Assembly (NCBI GenBank): GCA_028283025.1
Contig: JAPYNO010000015.1
Location: 1 to 57,222 of the forward strand
Direction of reading: 5' to 3'
Length of the DNA stretch: 57,222 nucleotides
DNA from: Pseudomonadales bacterium
Lineage (GTDB): Bacteria > Pseudomonadota > Gammaproteobacteria > Pseudomonadales > Azotimanducaceae
The notes beneath the pieces were generated by a model. It was not told where the DNA came from, ran no database searches, and worked only from the letters and a program-made list of their open reading frames with translations. Numbering within the stretch: position 1 is the stretch's first letter; every line of letters begins with the position of its first letter. A program made the translations under genes and the position numbers. Below, piece by piece: positions 15,899 through 24,635 of this stretch.

Positions 15899-16735
15899 AT
15901 GGGAAAAATTAACTCGATAGGCCATGCCAAAATTCAGTGGGCACCAATCTACGTTGAGCCACTGCACGGTTCCGGAGAGCGAATCACGATGGGGGTTTGT
16001 GCGATTGTCCGAGGCAAAGATCCCATATTCAGGCTGTCAGCCGACAGCAAGACGCTTCGTCGAATTTTTCACGCACAAGAATACAAATACCTTTCCGAAG
16101 CCGCAGAGATGGTTGGCGAGAGCTTCCTCGACCAAGCAAGAAAGGGGGTTTCACTAGATGATTGGATCCCTCCGCTTGCGGGGGTTGAGATCGGCACCGC
16201 AAACACTTCGGAAGTTTCCTATGATCATTCACAATTGGAAGAGTTTCTCGCCAGTGCCATGCGACTCACCTCGTGCTTGTATCACCCGGAAACAAGCTCA
16301 AGCCGACGAGTGAACTGGTCTAAGTCTATCCGAGAAACCCTCACGGGGCTCGATAAAAGACTCGCACCAATGCTCAATGCGAAAGTATCCTTGGCGAGAT
16401 ACGATGTTGTTTCCGAATTCGAGTTCCTAAGTCACAGCTATGCGGCGAATCTCGTGAGCTTCGGCAGTAGACGCATCTCTGATGTCCTGAAAGAAGCGAG
16501 AGCGAAGGCTTGGAGCCTTGATCAACTTCCATATGCTCCTGACTTGCTGTTCAGACCTGCTAATCGGGAACTCATTGCTGGAATCTCTAGTTCTATGGAT
16601 GAAAAAAAGAAGGCCGAAGAGGCTTTGGACGAGATGTGTCAGGAAGCAGCAAGGAGGAACATAGGGGTCGTCACATTTGACTCTCCAAAGGAAGCCGCAA
16701 CGCACATCTATGATATGTATAGCGAAACGGCTTAA
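15899..16735 (+). CDS. hypothetical partner of the HipA-like kinase
   Basis: The 278-aa product from ATG 15899 has no membrane segment or signal. The N-terminal 60 residues (AKIQWAPIYVEPLHGSGERI, then TMGVCAIVRG) are reminiscent of the small DUF3037-like proteins that often accompany HipA-like kinases, but I cannot confirm that. The rest is mainly helical with a Glu/Lys-rich stretch near 235-255. An upstream in-frame ATG at 15788 lies inside the kinase gene and is unlikely. It is probably cotranscribed with the kinase and may be its substrate or regulator, by context only. Confidence 0.7.
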   Translation: MGKINSIGHAKIQWAPIYVEPLHGSGERITMGVCAIVRGKDPIFRLSADSKTLRRIFHAQEYKYLSEAAEMVGESFLDQARKGVSLDDWIPPLAGVEIGTANTSEVSYDHSQLEEFLASAMRLTSCLYHPETSSSRRVNWSKSIRETLTGLDKRLAPMLNAKVSLARYDVVSEFEFLSHSYAANLVSFGSRRISDVLKEARAKAWSLDQLPYAPDLLFRPANRELIAGISSSMDEKKKAEEALDEMCQEAARRNIGVVTFDSPKEAATHIYDMYSETA

Positions 16736-17165
16736 AAGTTTCCACATCTTTGCCCTGATGTGTTGGGAACCGAGAAACGAACAAGAACACGCAACGTTGC
16801 TAATGTTTTGCGTCACTGCTGTCCCAACAAAGTACTAAACCCTGTTTGTAAGCTTTACGAACCGGGTATTGCTCTGCGACCCTTGCAATAAGCTCAAGAG
16901 CAACATCTACACGCTTGCGGAACTTCACCGCAACAACAAAACCTAATGTCGTGCTTGCCGCTGGGATGGTCGGGGTCATCGGAGGGTAATGCCGCCCGCG
17001 GTGGCGGCCAGAACATCAACAGATGAACACGCGGACGTTACAGATTAAGTGTTCTACAAGCGAACAATTCTATGTGTTGCCAACACTCTCACATTGCCAT
17101 TCATGCGTGGCCAAGGACTTGAAGAAGGGCGTAGCCTTGCTCGCCCATTCAATGCCTTGTGGCAC
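16736..17165. other. gene-poor gap with a possible 59-aa ORF
   Basis: This 430-bp stretch separates the kinase module from the steroid region. On the minus strand 16979-16800 reads a 59-aa frame starting MTPTIPAAST and containing KFRKRVDVALELIARVAEQ (amphipathic, Arg/Lys-rich). It has no ribosome site and may be a remnant or chance. No tRNA, insertion sequence or terminator is evident. Confidence 0.25.
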
Positions 17166-17191
17166 GGAAAACTCTGTTTTAAGAGTTTTCC
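17166..17191. repeat. hairpin GGAAAACTCT-GTTTTA-AGAGTTTTCC at the end of the SDR gene
   Basis: A 10-bp perfect inverted repeat with a 6-base loop overlaps the last base of the minus-strand SDR stop codon. It shares the GGAA/CTCTG/AGAG/TTCC pattern of the hairpins at 5916-5940 and 7387-7407. Upstream, ATTCAATGCCTTGTGGCA at 17146-17163 also resembles the third hairpin of the 5.9-kb array (ATTCAGTGCCTTAAGGCA). It may work as a terminator or RNA stabiliser for the SDR transcript, but no T-run follows. Confidence 0.55.
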
Positions 17192-17961
17192 TAAGTGCGA
17201 GAAGCCTCTTCAATAAACGTCAGAAAACTCGGTGGCTCGCCGCCGCCAAAGACCTCAAGGGCGGCTCCGGACACATAGGCGGCGCGACGTGAAGCGAGGT
17301 AGAGGCAAGCATTCGCAATGTCATCTGGCGTACCCATGCGACCGCTCGGCAGGCGCGCCTCAAGTCGCTTCATGCCCTGTTCGCCGCCATAGTGCGCTTG
17401 CGAGGCTTCGGTCTTGATGAGTCCTGCAATGATGGCGTTGACACGCACATGCGGCCCCCACTCTTGTGCGAGCGAAGTGGTGGCGCTCAGGAGTCCGGCC
17501 TTCGCCGCGCCATAGGCCACCGTGCCCGGCGAAGAGCGAGTCGCAGAGACGCTCGCGATATTGATGATCGATCCTCCGGCTGCTTTGAGCGCCTCAAAGG
17601 CGGCTTGGCTTATAAGGAGTGGCGCAAGCAGGTTGAGGCGCACAATCGATTCGGTGAATCTCGGCGAGACGGTCGCCGCATCGGCGGCCGGGCCGCCGCC
17701 TGCATTGTTGATCAGGGTGTCGAGCTTGCCGGACTTGTTCACAACCTCTTGTATGAGCGCCGCGCAGCTCGAAGGCTCGCGCACATCGGCTTCGATGAAC
17801 CGTGCGGCCCAATTCGCTGTATTAGCATGGGCAGGGGCAGGTGCTTTGCGCGCGCACACATAGACCTCCGCGCCAGCATCGAGAAACGCACTCGCAATGC
17901 CCCGACCAATGCCGCGCGTGCCGCCTGTAACCAAGACAGTTTGTCCTTCGACACTAAACAT
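17191..17961 (-). CDS. SDR-family oxidoreductase
   Basis: This classical short-chain dehydrogenase/reductase (256 aa) probably uses NAD(P)H to interconvert an alcohol and a ketone. It has the cofactor motif TGGTRGIGRG, NNAGGG, the catalytic Ser in IINIASVSATRSS, YGAAK (Tyr and Lys), and a C-terminal FGGGEPPSFL. Start ATG 17961 has a GGAG site 6 bases upstream; nine more in-frame codons to 17988 are less likely. It is transcribed away from hsaA and shares its control region, so a steroid or hydroxysteroid substrate is plausible. It also resembles generic 3-oxoacyl reductase-like SDRs. The stop touches a hairpin. Confidence 0.9.
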   Translation of the reverse strand: MFSVEGQTVLVTGGTRGIGRGIASAFLDAGAEVYVCARKAPAPAHANTANWAARFIEADVREPSSCAALIQEVVNKSGKLDTLINNAGGGPAADAATVSPRFTESIVRLNLLAPLLISQAAFEALKAAGGSIINIASVSATRSSPGTVAYGAAKAGLLSATTSLAQEWGPHVRVNAIIAGLIKTEASQAHYGGEQGMKRLEARLPSGRMGTPDDIANACLYLASRRAAYVSGAALEVFGGGEPPSFLTFIEEASRT

Positions 17962-18005
17962 GTGAACTCCGATTGAGTGCCCACTCATTCTTGCGCCAAA
18001 TCAAG

Positions 18006-18088
18006 CAATTCGCAAGAAAAACAGCCTAGAAGTTCCACAATTCGCAAAATCCTCGGCGTAAATTGCGCGAATGGGTGAAATTGTGGAA
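18006..18088. promoter_or_regulatory. repeat-rich control region between the SDR gene and hsaA
   Basis: The direct repeat CAATTCGCAA occurs at 18006-18015 and 18038-18047, 32 bp apart (about three helical turns). A perfect inverted repeat TTCCACAATT (18033-18042) and AATTGTGGAA (18079-18088) spans the middle. Together they form a plausible operator for a regulator of the divergent SDR and steroid genes. They do not match the KstR or KstR2 motifs I know (TnnAACnnGTTnnA and AnCAAGnnCTTGnT), so a different regulator is implied. Confidence 0.5.
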
Positions 18089-18119
18089 TAGTAGCAGCCT
18101 CCCTTCTCATAGTCTTGGC

Positions 18120-19262
18120 ATGTCTGAAGTCCCACAGCTCGCGCAGGCGGTTTCGCAATGCGCAGACCTCATTGCCTCACATGCCGATGAAGGTCGCTCG
18201 GCGCGCCAAGTGCCGGGCGAAGTCATCGAGGCACTCAAGACCTCGGGCTACATGCGCGCTTTGCTGCCCAAGCAATGGGGCGGACTTGAGGTGGCGCCGA
18301 ATGAGTTTTTTCAAGCGAGCATCAAGATCGCCGAGCAGGATATGAGCACAGCATGGATTGCGGGCATCATCGCCGTGCACGCCTATCAGCTCGCGATCAT
18401 GGACACTGAGGCGCAATCCGATGTTTACTGCGACGACCCCAATACCTTAATATCAAGCTCCTACAATCCTGTCGGCGGCAAAGTAGCGCCCGCGACCGGA
18501 GGCCTCATGCTGTCAGGTCGATGGGGCTGGAGTTCGGGTTCTGCCCACTGCGACTGGGTGCTGCTCGGCGCCATCGTGCCCGGCGAAGGCTATCGCACAT
18601 TCCTGGTGCCACGCGCCGACTATGCGATCGAGGACACCTGGTTCGTCTACGGCCTACAGGCGACCGGGTCGAACGACATCGTCATTGAAACGCCGGTATT
18701 CGTGCCACATCACCGCACGCACAAGCAGATGGACGGATTCAACTGCGAGCACAGGCAAACGAATAGGCTCTATTCGATCCCTTGGGCGCAGATGTTCATC
18801 CGCGTTGTCAGTACGCCAGCGATCGGCGCTGCCAAGCATGCCGTGCAAGTGTTCGTCGGCAATTGCGAGAATTCAAGCACCGATCCGACGAAACTGCGCG
18901 CCGACCCGGACATCACACGAAGAGTCGCCGAAACGCTCAACGACATCGACGAAGTCGAAACCATAATGAACCGAAACTTTGATCGAATGCTCGCGCAGGT
19001 GAGCGCCGGCGAAGACATTCCGCTGCTTGATCGCGTCCGCTATCGCTATCAAGCAAGCATGGTCATCGACCGCATGGCCGCAGCAGTGGATCGCCTGTTC
19101 GAGGTCGCTGGCGGGCGCAGCGTGTTCGATGGCGCTGAAATCCAGAACATCTGGCGTGACATTCATATCGCACGCGCACATGTCGCCAACAATCCTACGG
19201 GGTTTGCACGCAATTTTGGCGCCATGGCGCTCGGCGGCGACAACAGCGACTTGTTTGTATAG
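18120..19262 (+). CDS. hsaA: flavin-dependent monooxygenase, HsaA-like (acyl-CoA dehydrogenase fold)
   Basis: HsaA, with reductase HsaB, adds a hydroxyl to the aromatised A ring of the seco-steroid 3-HSA to make a catechol. The 380-aa product has the acyl-CoA-dehydrogenase-like group D monooxygenase fold. SGRWGWSSGSAHCDWVLLGA is the family signature, followed by PVFVPHHRTH, the IPWAQMFIRVVSTPAIGAA helix and a C-terminal WRDIHIARAHV. Start ATG 18120 was picked because the frame before it reads like non-coding leader; its ribosome site is weak. It begins the cluster hsaA-D-G-F-C. No HsaB (flavin reductase) gene is adjacent. The exact substrate is inferred from neighbours. Confidence 0.88.
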   Translation: MSEVPQLAQAVSQCADLIASHADEGRSARQVPGEVIEALKTSGYMRALLPKQWGGLEVAPNEFFQASIKIAEQDMSTAWIAGIIAVHAYQLAIMDTEAQSDVYCDDPNTLISSSYNPVGGKVAPATGGLMLSGRWGWSSGSAHCDWVLLGAIVPGEGYRTFLVPRADYAIEDTWFVYGLQATGSNDIVIETPVFVPHHRTHKQMDGFNCEHRQTNRLYSIPWAQMFIRVVSTPAIGAAKHAVQVFVGNCENSSTDPTKLRADPDITRRVAETLNDIDEVETIMNRNFDRMLAQVSAGEDIPLLDRVRYRYQASMVIDRMAAAVDRLFEVAGGRSVFDGAEIQNIWRDIHIARAHVANNPTGFARNFGAMALGGDNSDLFV

Positions 19263-19270
19263 GCATCACC

Positions 19271-20098
19271 ATGAGCGATCAAGGACCGCCGCGCGGCGAG
19301 ATTGTTCAGGTCTTTGAGCTTGACATCCACTATCACAGCTACGGGCCTGAGTCTGGCGACGCGGTCGTGTTCGTGCATGGGAGCGGCCCCGGCGCAAGCG
19401 GCTACAGCAACTTCAAAAACAACATTGATGCCTTCGCCGCCGCTGGCAAGCGCGTCATCATTCCCGACCTGCCTGGTTTCGGCTACTCATCCAAGCCGAC
19501 TGACCGGGACTACACCACCGAGTTCTTCAGTGCCCAGCTTGTCGGCTTGCTGAACTCTATTTCAGTACCTCGGTTCACCCTCGTTGGCAATTCCCTTGGC
19601 GGCGCCATCAGCATTCGCATCGCGCTCGATCATCCGGAGCGTGTCTCGAAGCTGATACTCATGGCGCCTGGCGGTATCGAAGAGCTCGAAACCTACCTCG
19701 CCATGCCAGCCATGGCGGAGATGATCAACAATTTCGTGGACGGCAAGCTTGATCGCAACGGATTGCGCCGCGTGCTCGAGACCCTGGTCTTTGACCCTCG
19801 GCATGTGACCGACGCGCTCGTCAGTGAGCGCTGGGCGATCCTGCAACAGCAGCCACCTGAAGTCCTCGCGCGCATGAAAGTACCGAACATGGAGGATGAG
19901 CTTCCGAAAATCGAGTGTCCGGTGCTGAGTTTCTGGGGCGTGGACGATGCGCTTCTGCCGGCAAGCAGCGGCAGCAAAATCACGCGCGCTTGCAAGCCGA
20001 GCCGGCATATTGAACTCGCCGAGTGCGGCCATTGGGTCATGGTCGAGCATACGCGGTTCTTCAACGCCGCCTGTCTCGATTTTCTTGAGCACGACTGA
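19271..20098 (+). CDS. hsaD: alpha/beta hydrolase, HsaD-like meta-cleavage product hydrolase
   Basis: HsaD cleaves the carbon-carbon bond of 4,9-DSHA after extradiol ring opening, releasing DOHNAA and a hydroxyhexadienoate. The 275-aa serine-type hydrolase shows the family oxyanion region HGSGPGASG, nucleophile Ser108 in GNSLGG, an Asp in [10 protein letters not shown] (225/226) and His254 in CGHWVMVEH. This triad is typical of MhpC/BphD/HsaD enzymes. ATG at 19271 has no strong ribosome site but follows the hsaA stop by 8 bases. MhpC-like aromatics are possible alternatives, yet the ipd genes downstream favour steroids. Confidence 0.9.
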   Translation: MSDQGPPRGEIVQVFELDIHYHSYGPESGDAVVFVHGSGPGASGYSNFKNNIDAFAAAGKRVIIPDLPGFGYSSKPTDRDYTTEFFSAQLVGLLNSISVPRFTLVGNSLGGAISIRIALDHPERVSKLILMAPGGIEELETYLAMPAMAEMINNFVDGKLDRNGLRRVLETLVFDPRHVTDALVSERWAILQQQPPEVLARMKVPNMEDELPKIECPVLSFWGVDDALLPASSGSKITRACKPSRHIELAECGHWVMVEHTRFFNAACLDFLEHD

Positions 20099-20126
20099 TG
20101 CTGAGCAGCCCGGAGGCGCGATTCGC

Positions 20127-21056
20127 ATGACCATCAAGTGTGCCATCTTAGGTTCGGGCAACATCGGCACCGATCTGATGATCAAGATCAACGAGGCATC
20201 TGACGAATTGCAGCTCGCGCTCATGGTCGGCATCGAAGCGGATTCCGAAGGGCTGCGCCGCGCGCGCGAACTCGGCATCGCCACCTGCGAAAACGGCATT
20301 GACAGCGCACGCGACCTCGCTGCTTGGTCCGAAGTAGGCATCGTCTTTGATGCGACATCTGCCAAGGCGCACGCCCGTCACCATACGCTCTGCCGCGAAG
20401 ACGACAAGCGCATTGTCGATTTGACGCCCGCTGCGATCGGTCCCTATTGCGTCCCTGTGGTCAACATGAGCGAGCATCTGGAGATAAGCAATGTCAACAT
20501 GGTGAGTTGCGGCGGTCAGGCGACGATCCCCATGGTGCATGCCGTGCGCCGCGTCTCACAGCGCGTTCCCTACGCTGAGATCGTCGCATCGGTGGCATCA
20601 CAAAGCGCCGGACCGGGCACGCGCGCCAATATTGACGAGTTCACCGAAACCACGGCGCGAGGCCTTGAAGTGGTTGGCGGTGCTGAACGCGGCAAGGCCA
20701 TCATCGTGCTCAATCCGGCTGAGCCGCCGATGATCATGCGCGACACCGTCTACACGCTCTCAATTGGCGCGGAGCAAGACGAGATCTCGCGTTCAGTCGA
20801 GGACATGGTGCGCAAAGTTCAGCAATACGTGCCCGGCTACCGACTCAAACAAAGAGTCCAGTTCGAGCGCTTCGGCAGCAATGATCCTTTGCGCATCCCA
20901 GGCATGGGCGAATATGAAGGACTGAAGTCCACGATCTTCCTTGAGGTCGAGGGCGCAGGACATTACTTGCCGAGATACGCTGGCAATCTTGACATTATGA
21001 CCTCGGCGGCACTCTCTGTTGGCTCGCGAATTGCCACGCTCGCATTTGGACACTGA
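20127..21056 (+). CDS. hsaG: acetaldehyde/propanal dehydrogenase (acylating), HsaG/MhpF-like
   Basis: This enzyme converts the aldehyde released by the aldolase to an acyl-CoA with NAD and CoA, preventing build-up of toxic aldehyde. The 309-aa protein has the Rossmann start [11 protein letters not shown], catalytic Cys128 in [11 protein letters not shown], and [22 protein letters not shown] 20127 follows a GGAGG site about 10 bases upstream. HsaG and HsaF form a channelled complex in related systems, and the two genes are adjacent with one base between. In steroid degradation the natural aldehyde is propanal. Confidence 0.95.
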   Translation: MTIKCAILGSGNIGTDLMIKINEASDELQLALMVGIEADSEGLRRARELGIATCENGIDSARDLAAWSEVGIVFDATSAKAHARHHTLCREDDKRIVDLTPAAIGPYCVPVVNMSEHLEISNVNMVSCGGQATIPMVHAVRRVSQRVPYAEIVASVASQSAGPGTRANIDEFTETTARGLEVVGGAERGKAIIVLNPAEPPMIMRDTVYTLSIGAEQDEISRSVEDMVRKVQQYVPGYRLKQRVQFERFGSNDPLRIPGMGEYEGLKSTIFLEVEGAGHYLPRYAGNLDIMTSAALSVGSRIATLAFGH

Positions 21057-21057
21057 T

Positions 21058-22092
21058 ATGCCCGTGATCGATCCCGCCCGCGAGAAGCTCTATGTGCAAG
21101 ATGTCACGCTTCGCGACGGCATGCACGCCATACGTCACCAATACGGCATCGAACATGTACAGCAGATCGCCAAGGTGCTCGATGAAGCTGGTGTCGATGC
21201 CATTGAAATCGCGCATGGCGATGGGCTGAGTGGTGGCAGTTTCAATTACGGATTTGGTGCGCACACCGACTGGGAGTGGATCGAGGCGGTCGCCGATGTC
21301 GTGACTCATGCTTGCGTAACGACTTTGATTCTGCCCGGCATCGCCACCAAGAAAGAACTCAAACGCGCCTTTGAGGCGGGCGTGCGCTCGGTGCGCGTGG
21401 CCACCCACTGCACCGAGGCCGATGTCGCCAAGCAGCACATCGAAATCGCGCGTGGACTTGGCATGGATACGGTGGGCTTTCTGATGATGAGCCATATGAT
21501 CGAGCCAGAGGCGCTCGCGCGTCAAGCCAAGCTCATGGAGTCCTACGGGGCGCAGTGCGTGTATGTCACCGATTCTGGCGGCGCGCTCGATATGGATGGG
21601 TATCGCGAGCGACTCGAAGCCTATGATGCCGTGCTCGACAAGGCCACCGAGCGCGGTGTTCATGCGCATCACAACCTATCGCTTGGCGTTGCGAATTCAG
21701 TTGTTGCCGTGCAAACGGGCGCGCGCCGCGTTGATGCATCGATCGCGGGCATGGGCGCCGGTGCTGGCAATGCGCCTTTGGAGGTGTTCATTGCCGCGGC
21801 TGATCGCAAAGGCTGGCAGCACAGCTGCGATCTGTTCAAGCTGATGGATGCCGCTGAGACGCTTGTACGCCCACTGCAAGACCGTCCGGTGCGCGTTGAT
21901 CGTGAAACTCTGTCACTCGGCTATGCTGGCGTTTACTCGTCTTTTTTGCGTCACGCCGAAAAAGCGGCCGAGGACTACGGACTTGATGTGCGCGAAATCC
22001 TCGTCGAGCTCGGCGAGCGGCGCATGGTCGGCGGCCAGGAAGACATGATCGTCGATGTCGCGCTTGACCTTGCGAAGGAAACAACAACATGA
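21058..22092 (+). CDS. hsaF: 4-hydroxy-2-oxovalerate/2-oxohexanoate aldolase, HsaF/MhpE-like
   Basis: The aldolase splits 4-hydroxy-2-oxo acids into pyruvate and an aldehyde with a divalent metal. The 344-aa product begins with the family motif [17 protein letters not shown] (metal Asp and catalytic residues) and has the metal histidines in [13 protein letters not shown], and [11 protein letters not shown] near the C-terminal domain. The first Met in frame (21019) is inside hsaG; ATG 21058 is the natural start. The stop overlaps the ATG of hsaC by four bases. The hydratase HsaE that should make its substrate is not in the cluster. Confidence 0.95.
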   Translation: MPVIDPAREKLYVQDVTLRDGMHAIRHQYGIEHVQQIAKVLDEAGVDAIEIAHGDGLSGGSFNYGFGAHTDWEWIEAVADVVTHACVTTLILPGIATKKELKRAFEAGVRSVRVATHCTEADVAKQHIEIARGLGMDTVGFLMMSHMIEPEALARQAKLMESYGAQCVYVTDSGGALDMDGYRERLEAYDAVLDKATERGVHAHHNLSLGVANSVVAVQTGARRVDASIAGMGAGAGNAPLEVFIAAADRKGWQHSCDLFKLMDAAETLVRPLQDRPVRVDRETLSLGYAGVYSSFLRHAEKAAEDYGLDVREILVELGERRMVGGQEDMIVDVALDLAKETTT

Positions 22093-22991
22093 CCAATCAA
22101 CTGCCCATTTCATCGCTTGGCTATGTGCGCATCGGCATGAATGAACCACAAGAATGGGCTGACTTCGGCGAGGCGATCCTCGGGTTGCAGGCAAGCCGGG
22201 CGACGGACGGCAGGGTTCAATTGCGCATGGATTCGGCGCCCGCGCGATTCATCGTCGAACCTGCAACGCGGCCAGGCTTCATCGCCGCTGGCTGGGCCTG
22301 CGAGCACGATGACTTCGACCGACTGGTCGGGCAGCTTGAGCGGGCAGGCATCGCGCTGACCGAAGGGACTATGGAAGCGTGCGAGCAGCGTAGCGTACAG
22401 GGGTTTGTGTCTGGATTCGACCCCTCCGGCAACTGCTTCGAGCTCTATCATGGCCGCAGCCAAGCTGCGGATACGGCCTTTGAATCGCCCATTGAAGGCG
22501 TTCGGTTTATCGCGGACGAGCTTGGCCTCGGTCACGTCGTGCTGCCTGCGCCCGAACACACCGCGACGAGCGATTTCTATCAAAGTATGCTCGGCTTTGC
22601 GATGAGCGATGCCTTGACCTTGCCGCCGCCGGTTGAAGGCGCGCCGGAAATGATCGTCTATTTTCTACACGCCCGCAGTCCGCGCCATCACAGTCTTGGC
22701 CTTTTCAACGCACCCGTCCCGTCGGGCATTGTTCACCTCATGGTGGAAATGACGAGCCTCGATGCTGTGGGCTGCTGCCTCGACCGCGTGAACGCCGCTG
22801 GCTATCCACTCACAGCGACGCTCGGCAGACATCTCAACGACGGCATGGTGTCGTTTTATTTTCTTGCGCCGGGCGGCATTCCCATTGAAGTCGGCTATGA
22901 CGGCAAGCAGTTTGACTGGTCAGATTTCGAGCCGACGGTCAGCACCGTTGGCGATATTTGGGGGCACGAGTACCAGTTTGCAGATGAATAA
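22089..22991 (+). CDS. hsaC: class I extradiol dioxygenase, HsaC-like
   Basis: This non-haem iron enzyme opens the catechol ring of 3,4-DHSA beside the hydroxyls. The 300-aa two-domain vicinal-oxygen-chelate protein has the iron ligands His149 (GLGHVVL), His216 (GIVHLMVEM) and Glu267 (PIEVGYDG), and second-shell His200/201, His248 and Tyr257 at the expected spacing. The N-terminal domain has lost the ligands, as is normal. ATG overlaps the hsaF stop (ATGA). The downstream ipdA start lies inside its last codons, so the genes are tightly coupled. Other catechols cannot be excluded from sequence alone. Confidence 0.93.
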   Translation: MTNQLPISSLGYVRIGMNEPQEWADFGEAILGLQASRATDGRVQLRMDSAPARFIVEPATRPGFIAAGWACEHDDFDRLVGQLERAGIALTEGTMEACEQRSVQGFVSGFDPSGNCFELYHGRSQAADTAFESPIEGVRFIADELGLGHVVLPAPEHTATSDFYQSMLGFAMSDALTLPPPVEGAPEMIVYFLHARSPRHHSLGLFNAPVPSGIVHLMVEMTSLDAVGCCLDRVNAAGYPLTATLGRHLNDGMVSFYFLAPGGIPIEVGYDGKQFDWSDFEPTVSTVGDIWGHEYQFADE

Positions 22992-23853
22992 GACCGCTTC
23001 AATTGACGAGATCGCCGCCGAAGTCGAATCCGGCATGACCATCGGTATTGGCGGCTGGGGCGCGCGTCGCAAGCCTATGGCGTTCGTCCGGGCGCTCCTG
23101 AATCGGCCAGTGAAAGACCTCACACTGCTCTCCTACGGCGGCCCCGACGTTGGCATGCTCGCCGCAGCTGGAAAGCTCAAGAAGCTGGTGTTCGGCTTTG
23201 TCTCTCTGGACACGCTGCCCTTGGAGCCGCACTTTCGCGTGGCGCGACAAGCTGGCGCCTTTGAAGTCATGGAGCTCGACGAAGGCATGTTTCAGCTTGG
23301 CCTCAAGGCCGCAGCGGCGCAGCTGCCGTTCCTGCCAACCCGTGTCGGCATCGGTTCGGATGTGCTCACCCATAACCCCGAGATCAAAATGATCGAGTCG
23401 CCCTATTCGGATGAGTCGCTCGTCGCTGTGCCTGCATTGGCGCTCGACATGGCTGTGTGTCACGTCAATCAAGCCGATGTGCTCGGCAATTCGCGCTTGA
23501 GCGGCCCGGATCCTTTCTTTGACGAATGGTTCTGTCGCGCGGCGGACAAGGCGTTTCTCACCAGCGAAGCCATTGTGCCAACGAGCGCCTTCAACGATGC
23601 CATGATTGCCTTGCAAATGCCGATCGAGCGCAATCTGGTGCAGGGCGTCGCGCTTGCTGAACTCGGTGCTCACCCGACTTCCTGCGCCCCGAGCTATGGC
23701 ATTGATGTCGCGCACCTGCGGCAATACAGCGCCGCCGCCAAAGGTGGCTGGACATCATACTTTGACGAATTCATCGCTGGTAAGGACTTGCCCGAGTACA
23801 TCGCGCTGTTCGGCAAGGACACGATCAATGCCCTGCCGCTGCCGGTTTTCTAG
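22984..23853 (+). CDS. ipdA: CoA-transferase family subunit, IpdA-like (COCHEA-CoA ring hydrolase alpha)
   Basis: IpdA with IpdB opens the last carbocyclic ring of the steroid C/D-ring intermediate COCHEA-CoA by hydrolysis rather than CoA transfer. The 289-aa product has the family glycine-rich start GMTIGIGGWGARRKPMA. In place of the classic transferase active-site glutamate the sequence reads VPALALDMAVCHVNQADVLGN, as in IpdA. Start ATG 22984 overlaps the hsaC stop region. ipdA-ipdB-ipdC order equals that of actinobacterial steroid clusters. The neighbour IpdB is required for activity. Confidence 0.9.
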   Translation: MNKTASIDEIAAEVESGMTIGIGGWGARRKPMAFVRALLNRPVKDLTLLSYGGPDVGMLAAAGKLKKLVFGFVSLDTLPLEPHFRVARQAGAFEVMELDEGMFQLGLKAAAAQLPFLPTRVGIGSDVLTHNPEIKMIESPYSDESLVAVPALALDMAVCHVNQADVLGNSRLSGPDPFFDEWFCRAADKAFLTSEAIVPTSAFNDAMIALQMPIERNLVQGVALAELGAHPTSCAPSYGIDVAHLRQYSAAAKGGWTSYFDEFIAGKDLPEYIALFGKDTINALPLPVF

Positions 23854-23862
23854 GCGACTGAG

Positions 23863-24627
23863 ATGACCCCTTCGCTTGTCGATCTTTGCATCTCGGCCGC
23901 ATCAGAGGCTTTTCGCGGTGACGGCGAGCGTCTCATCACCAGCATTGGCCTCGTGCCGAGACTCGCCGCATCGCTCGCGAAATCGACCTTCGAGCCAGGT
24001 CTTATGATGACCGAAGGCGAAGCCTATCTCGTCAGTGAGCCGGTGCCGGTCGGCCCACGCGGCGACTACCGCCCGAAGATCGAAGGGCTGATGACCTACA
24101 AGCGCGTCTTTGACATTATTTACAGAGGCAAGCGGCACGCGCTTGTGACACCGGTGCAGGTGGACCGTTTCGGACAAATGAATATCTCCGTGATCGGCGA
24201 TTACCACGCGCCGAAGACGGCGCTGCTTGGCGTGCGCGGCTACCCCGGCAACACCATCAGCAACGCCAACTCGATGTTCGTGCCAAGCCACGATACGCGC
24301 ACGTTTGTCAGTGGCGAGGTCGATATGGTCGCTGGTATCGGCTACAACCCTGCCCGCTGGCCAGATGGACAGCCACCCAAGCACCTCGACTTGCGGCGCA
24401 TCGTGTCCAATCTCGCCGTCATGGACTTTGGCGGCGCGCATCATGCCATTCGCGTCGTCAGTCTGCACCCAGGCGTCACCTTTGACCAAGTGCAGGACAA
24501 CACGGGCTTTGCGCTTGAGCGCATTGCTGGCCTTGGCGAGACACCGCCGCCAAGCGATGCTCAGCTCGAAGTGATTGAACGGCTCGACCCGCACGGGCTT
24601 CGCTATTCGGTGTTCCCGAAACGCTAG
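23863..24627 (+). CDS. ipdB: CoA-transferase family subunit, IpdB-like (COCHEA-CoA ring hydrolase beta)
   Basis: This 254-aa beta subunit pairs with IpdA. It has the family pattern MMTEGEAYLVSEPVPVG, VTPVQVDRFGQMNISVIG, and VRGYPGNTISNANSMF, which match the beta subunits of this CoA-transferase clan. The C-terminal segment ITS... is replaced by LERIAGLGETPPPSD. ATG at 23863 is nine bases after ipdA. The pair is diagnostic for late-stage C/D-ring steroid breakdown. Confidence 0.9.
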   Translation: MTPSLVDLCISAASEAFRGDGERLITSIGLVPRLAASLAKSTFEPGLMMTEGEAYLVSEPVPVGPRGDYRPKIEGLMTYKRVFDIIYRGKRHALVTPVQVDRFGQMNISVIGDYHAPKTALLGVRGYPGNTISNANSMFVPSHDTRTFVSGEVDMVAGIGYNPARWPDGQPPKHLDLRRIVSNLAVMDFGGAHHAIRVVSLHPGVTFDQVQDNTGFALERIAGLGETPPPSDAQLEVIERLDPHGLRYSVFPKR

Positions 24628-24635
24628 GGAAGCTC

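Noticed and set aside
17023-17292. 89-aa plus-strand frame
   Set aside because: Crosses the hairpin and the antisense of the SDR gene; no ribosome site and no family pattern.
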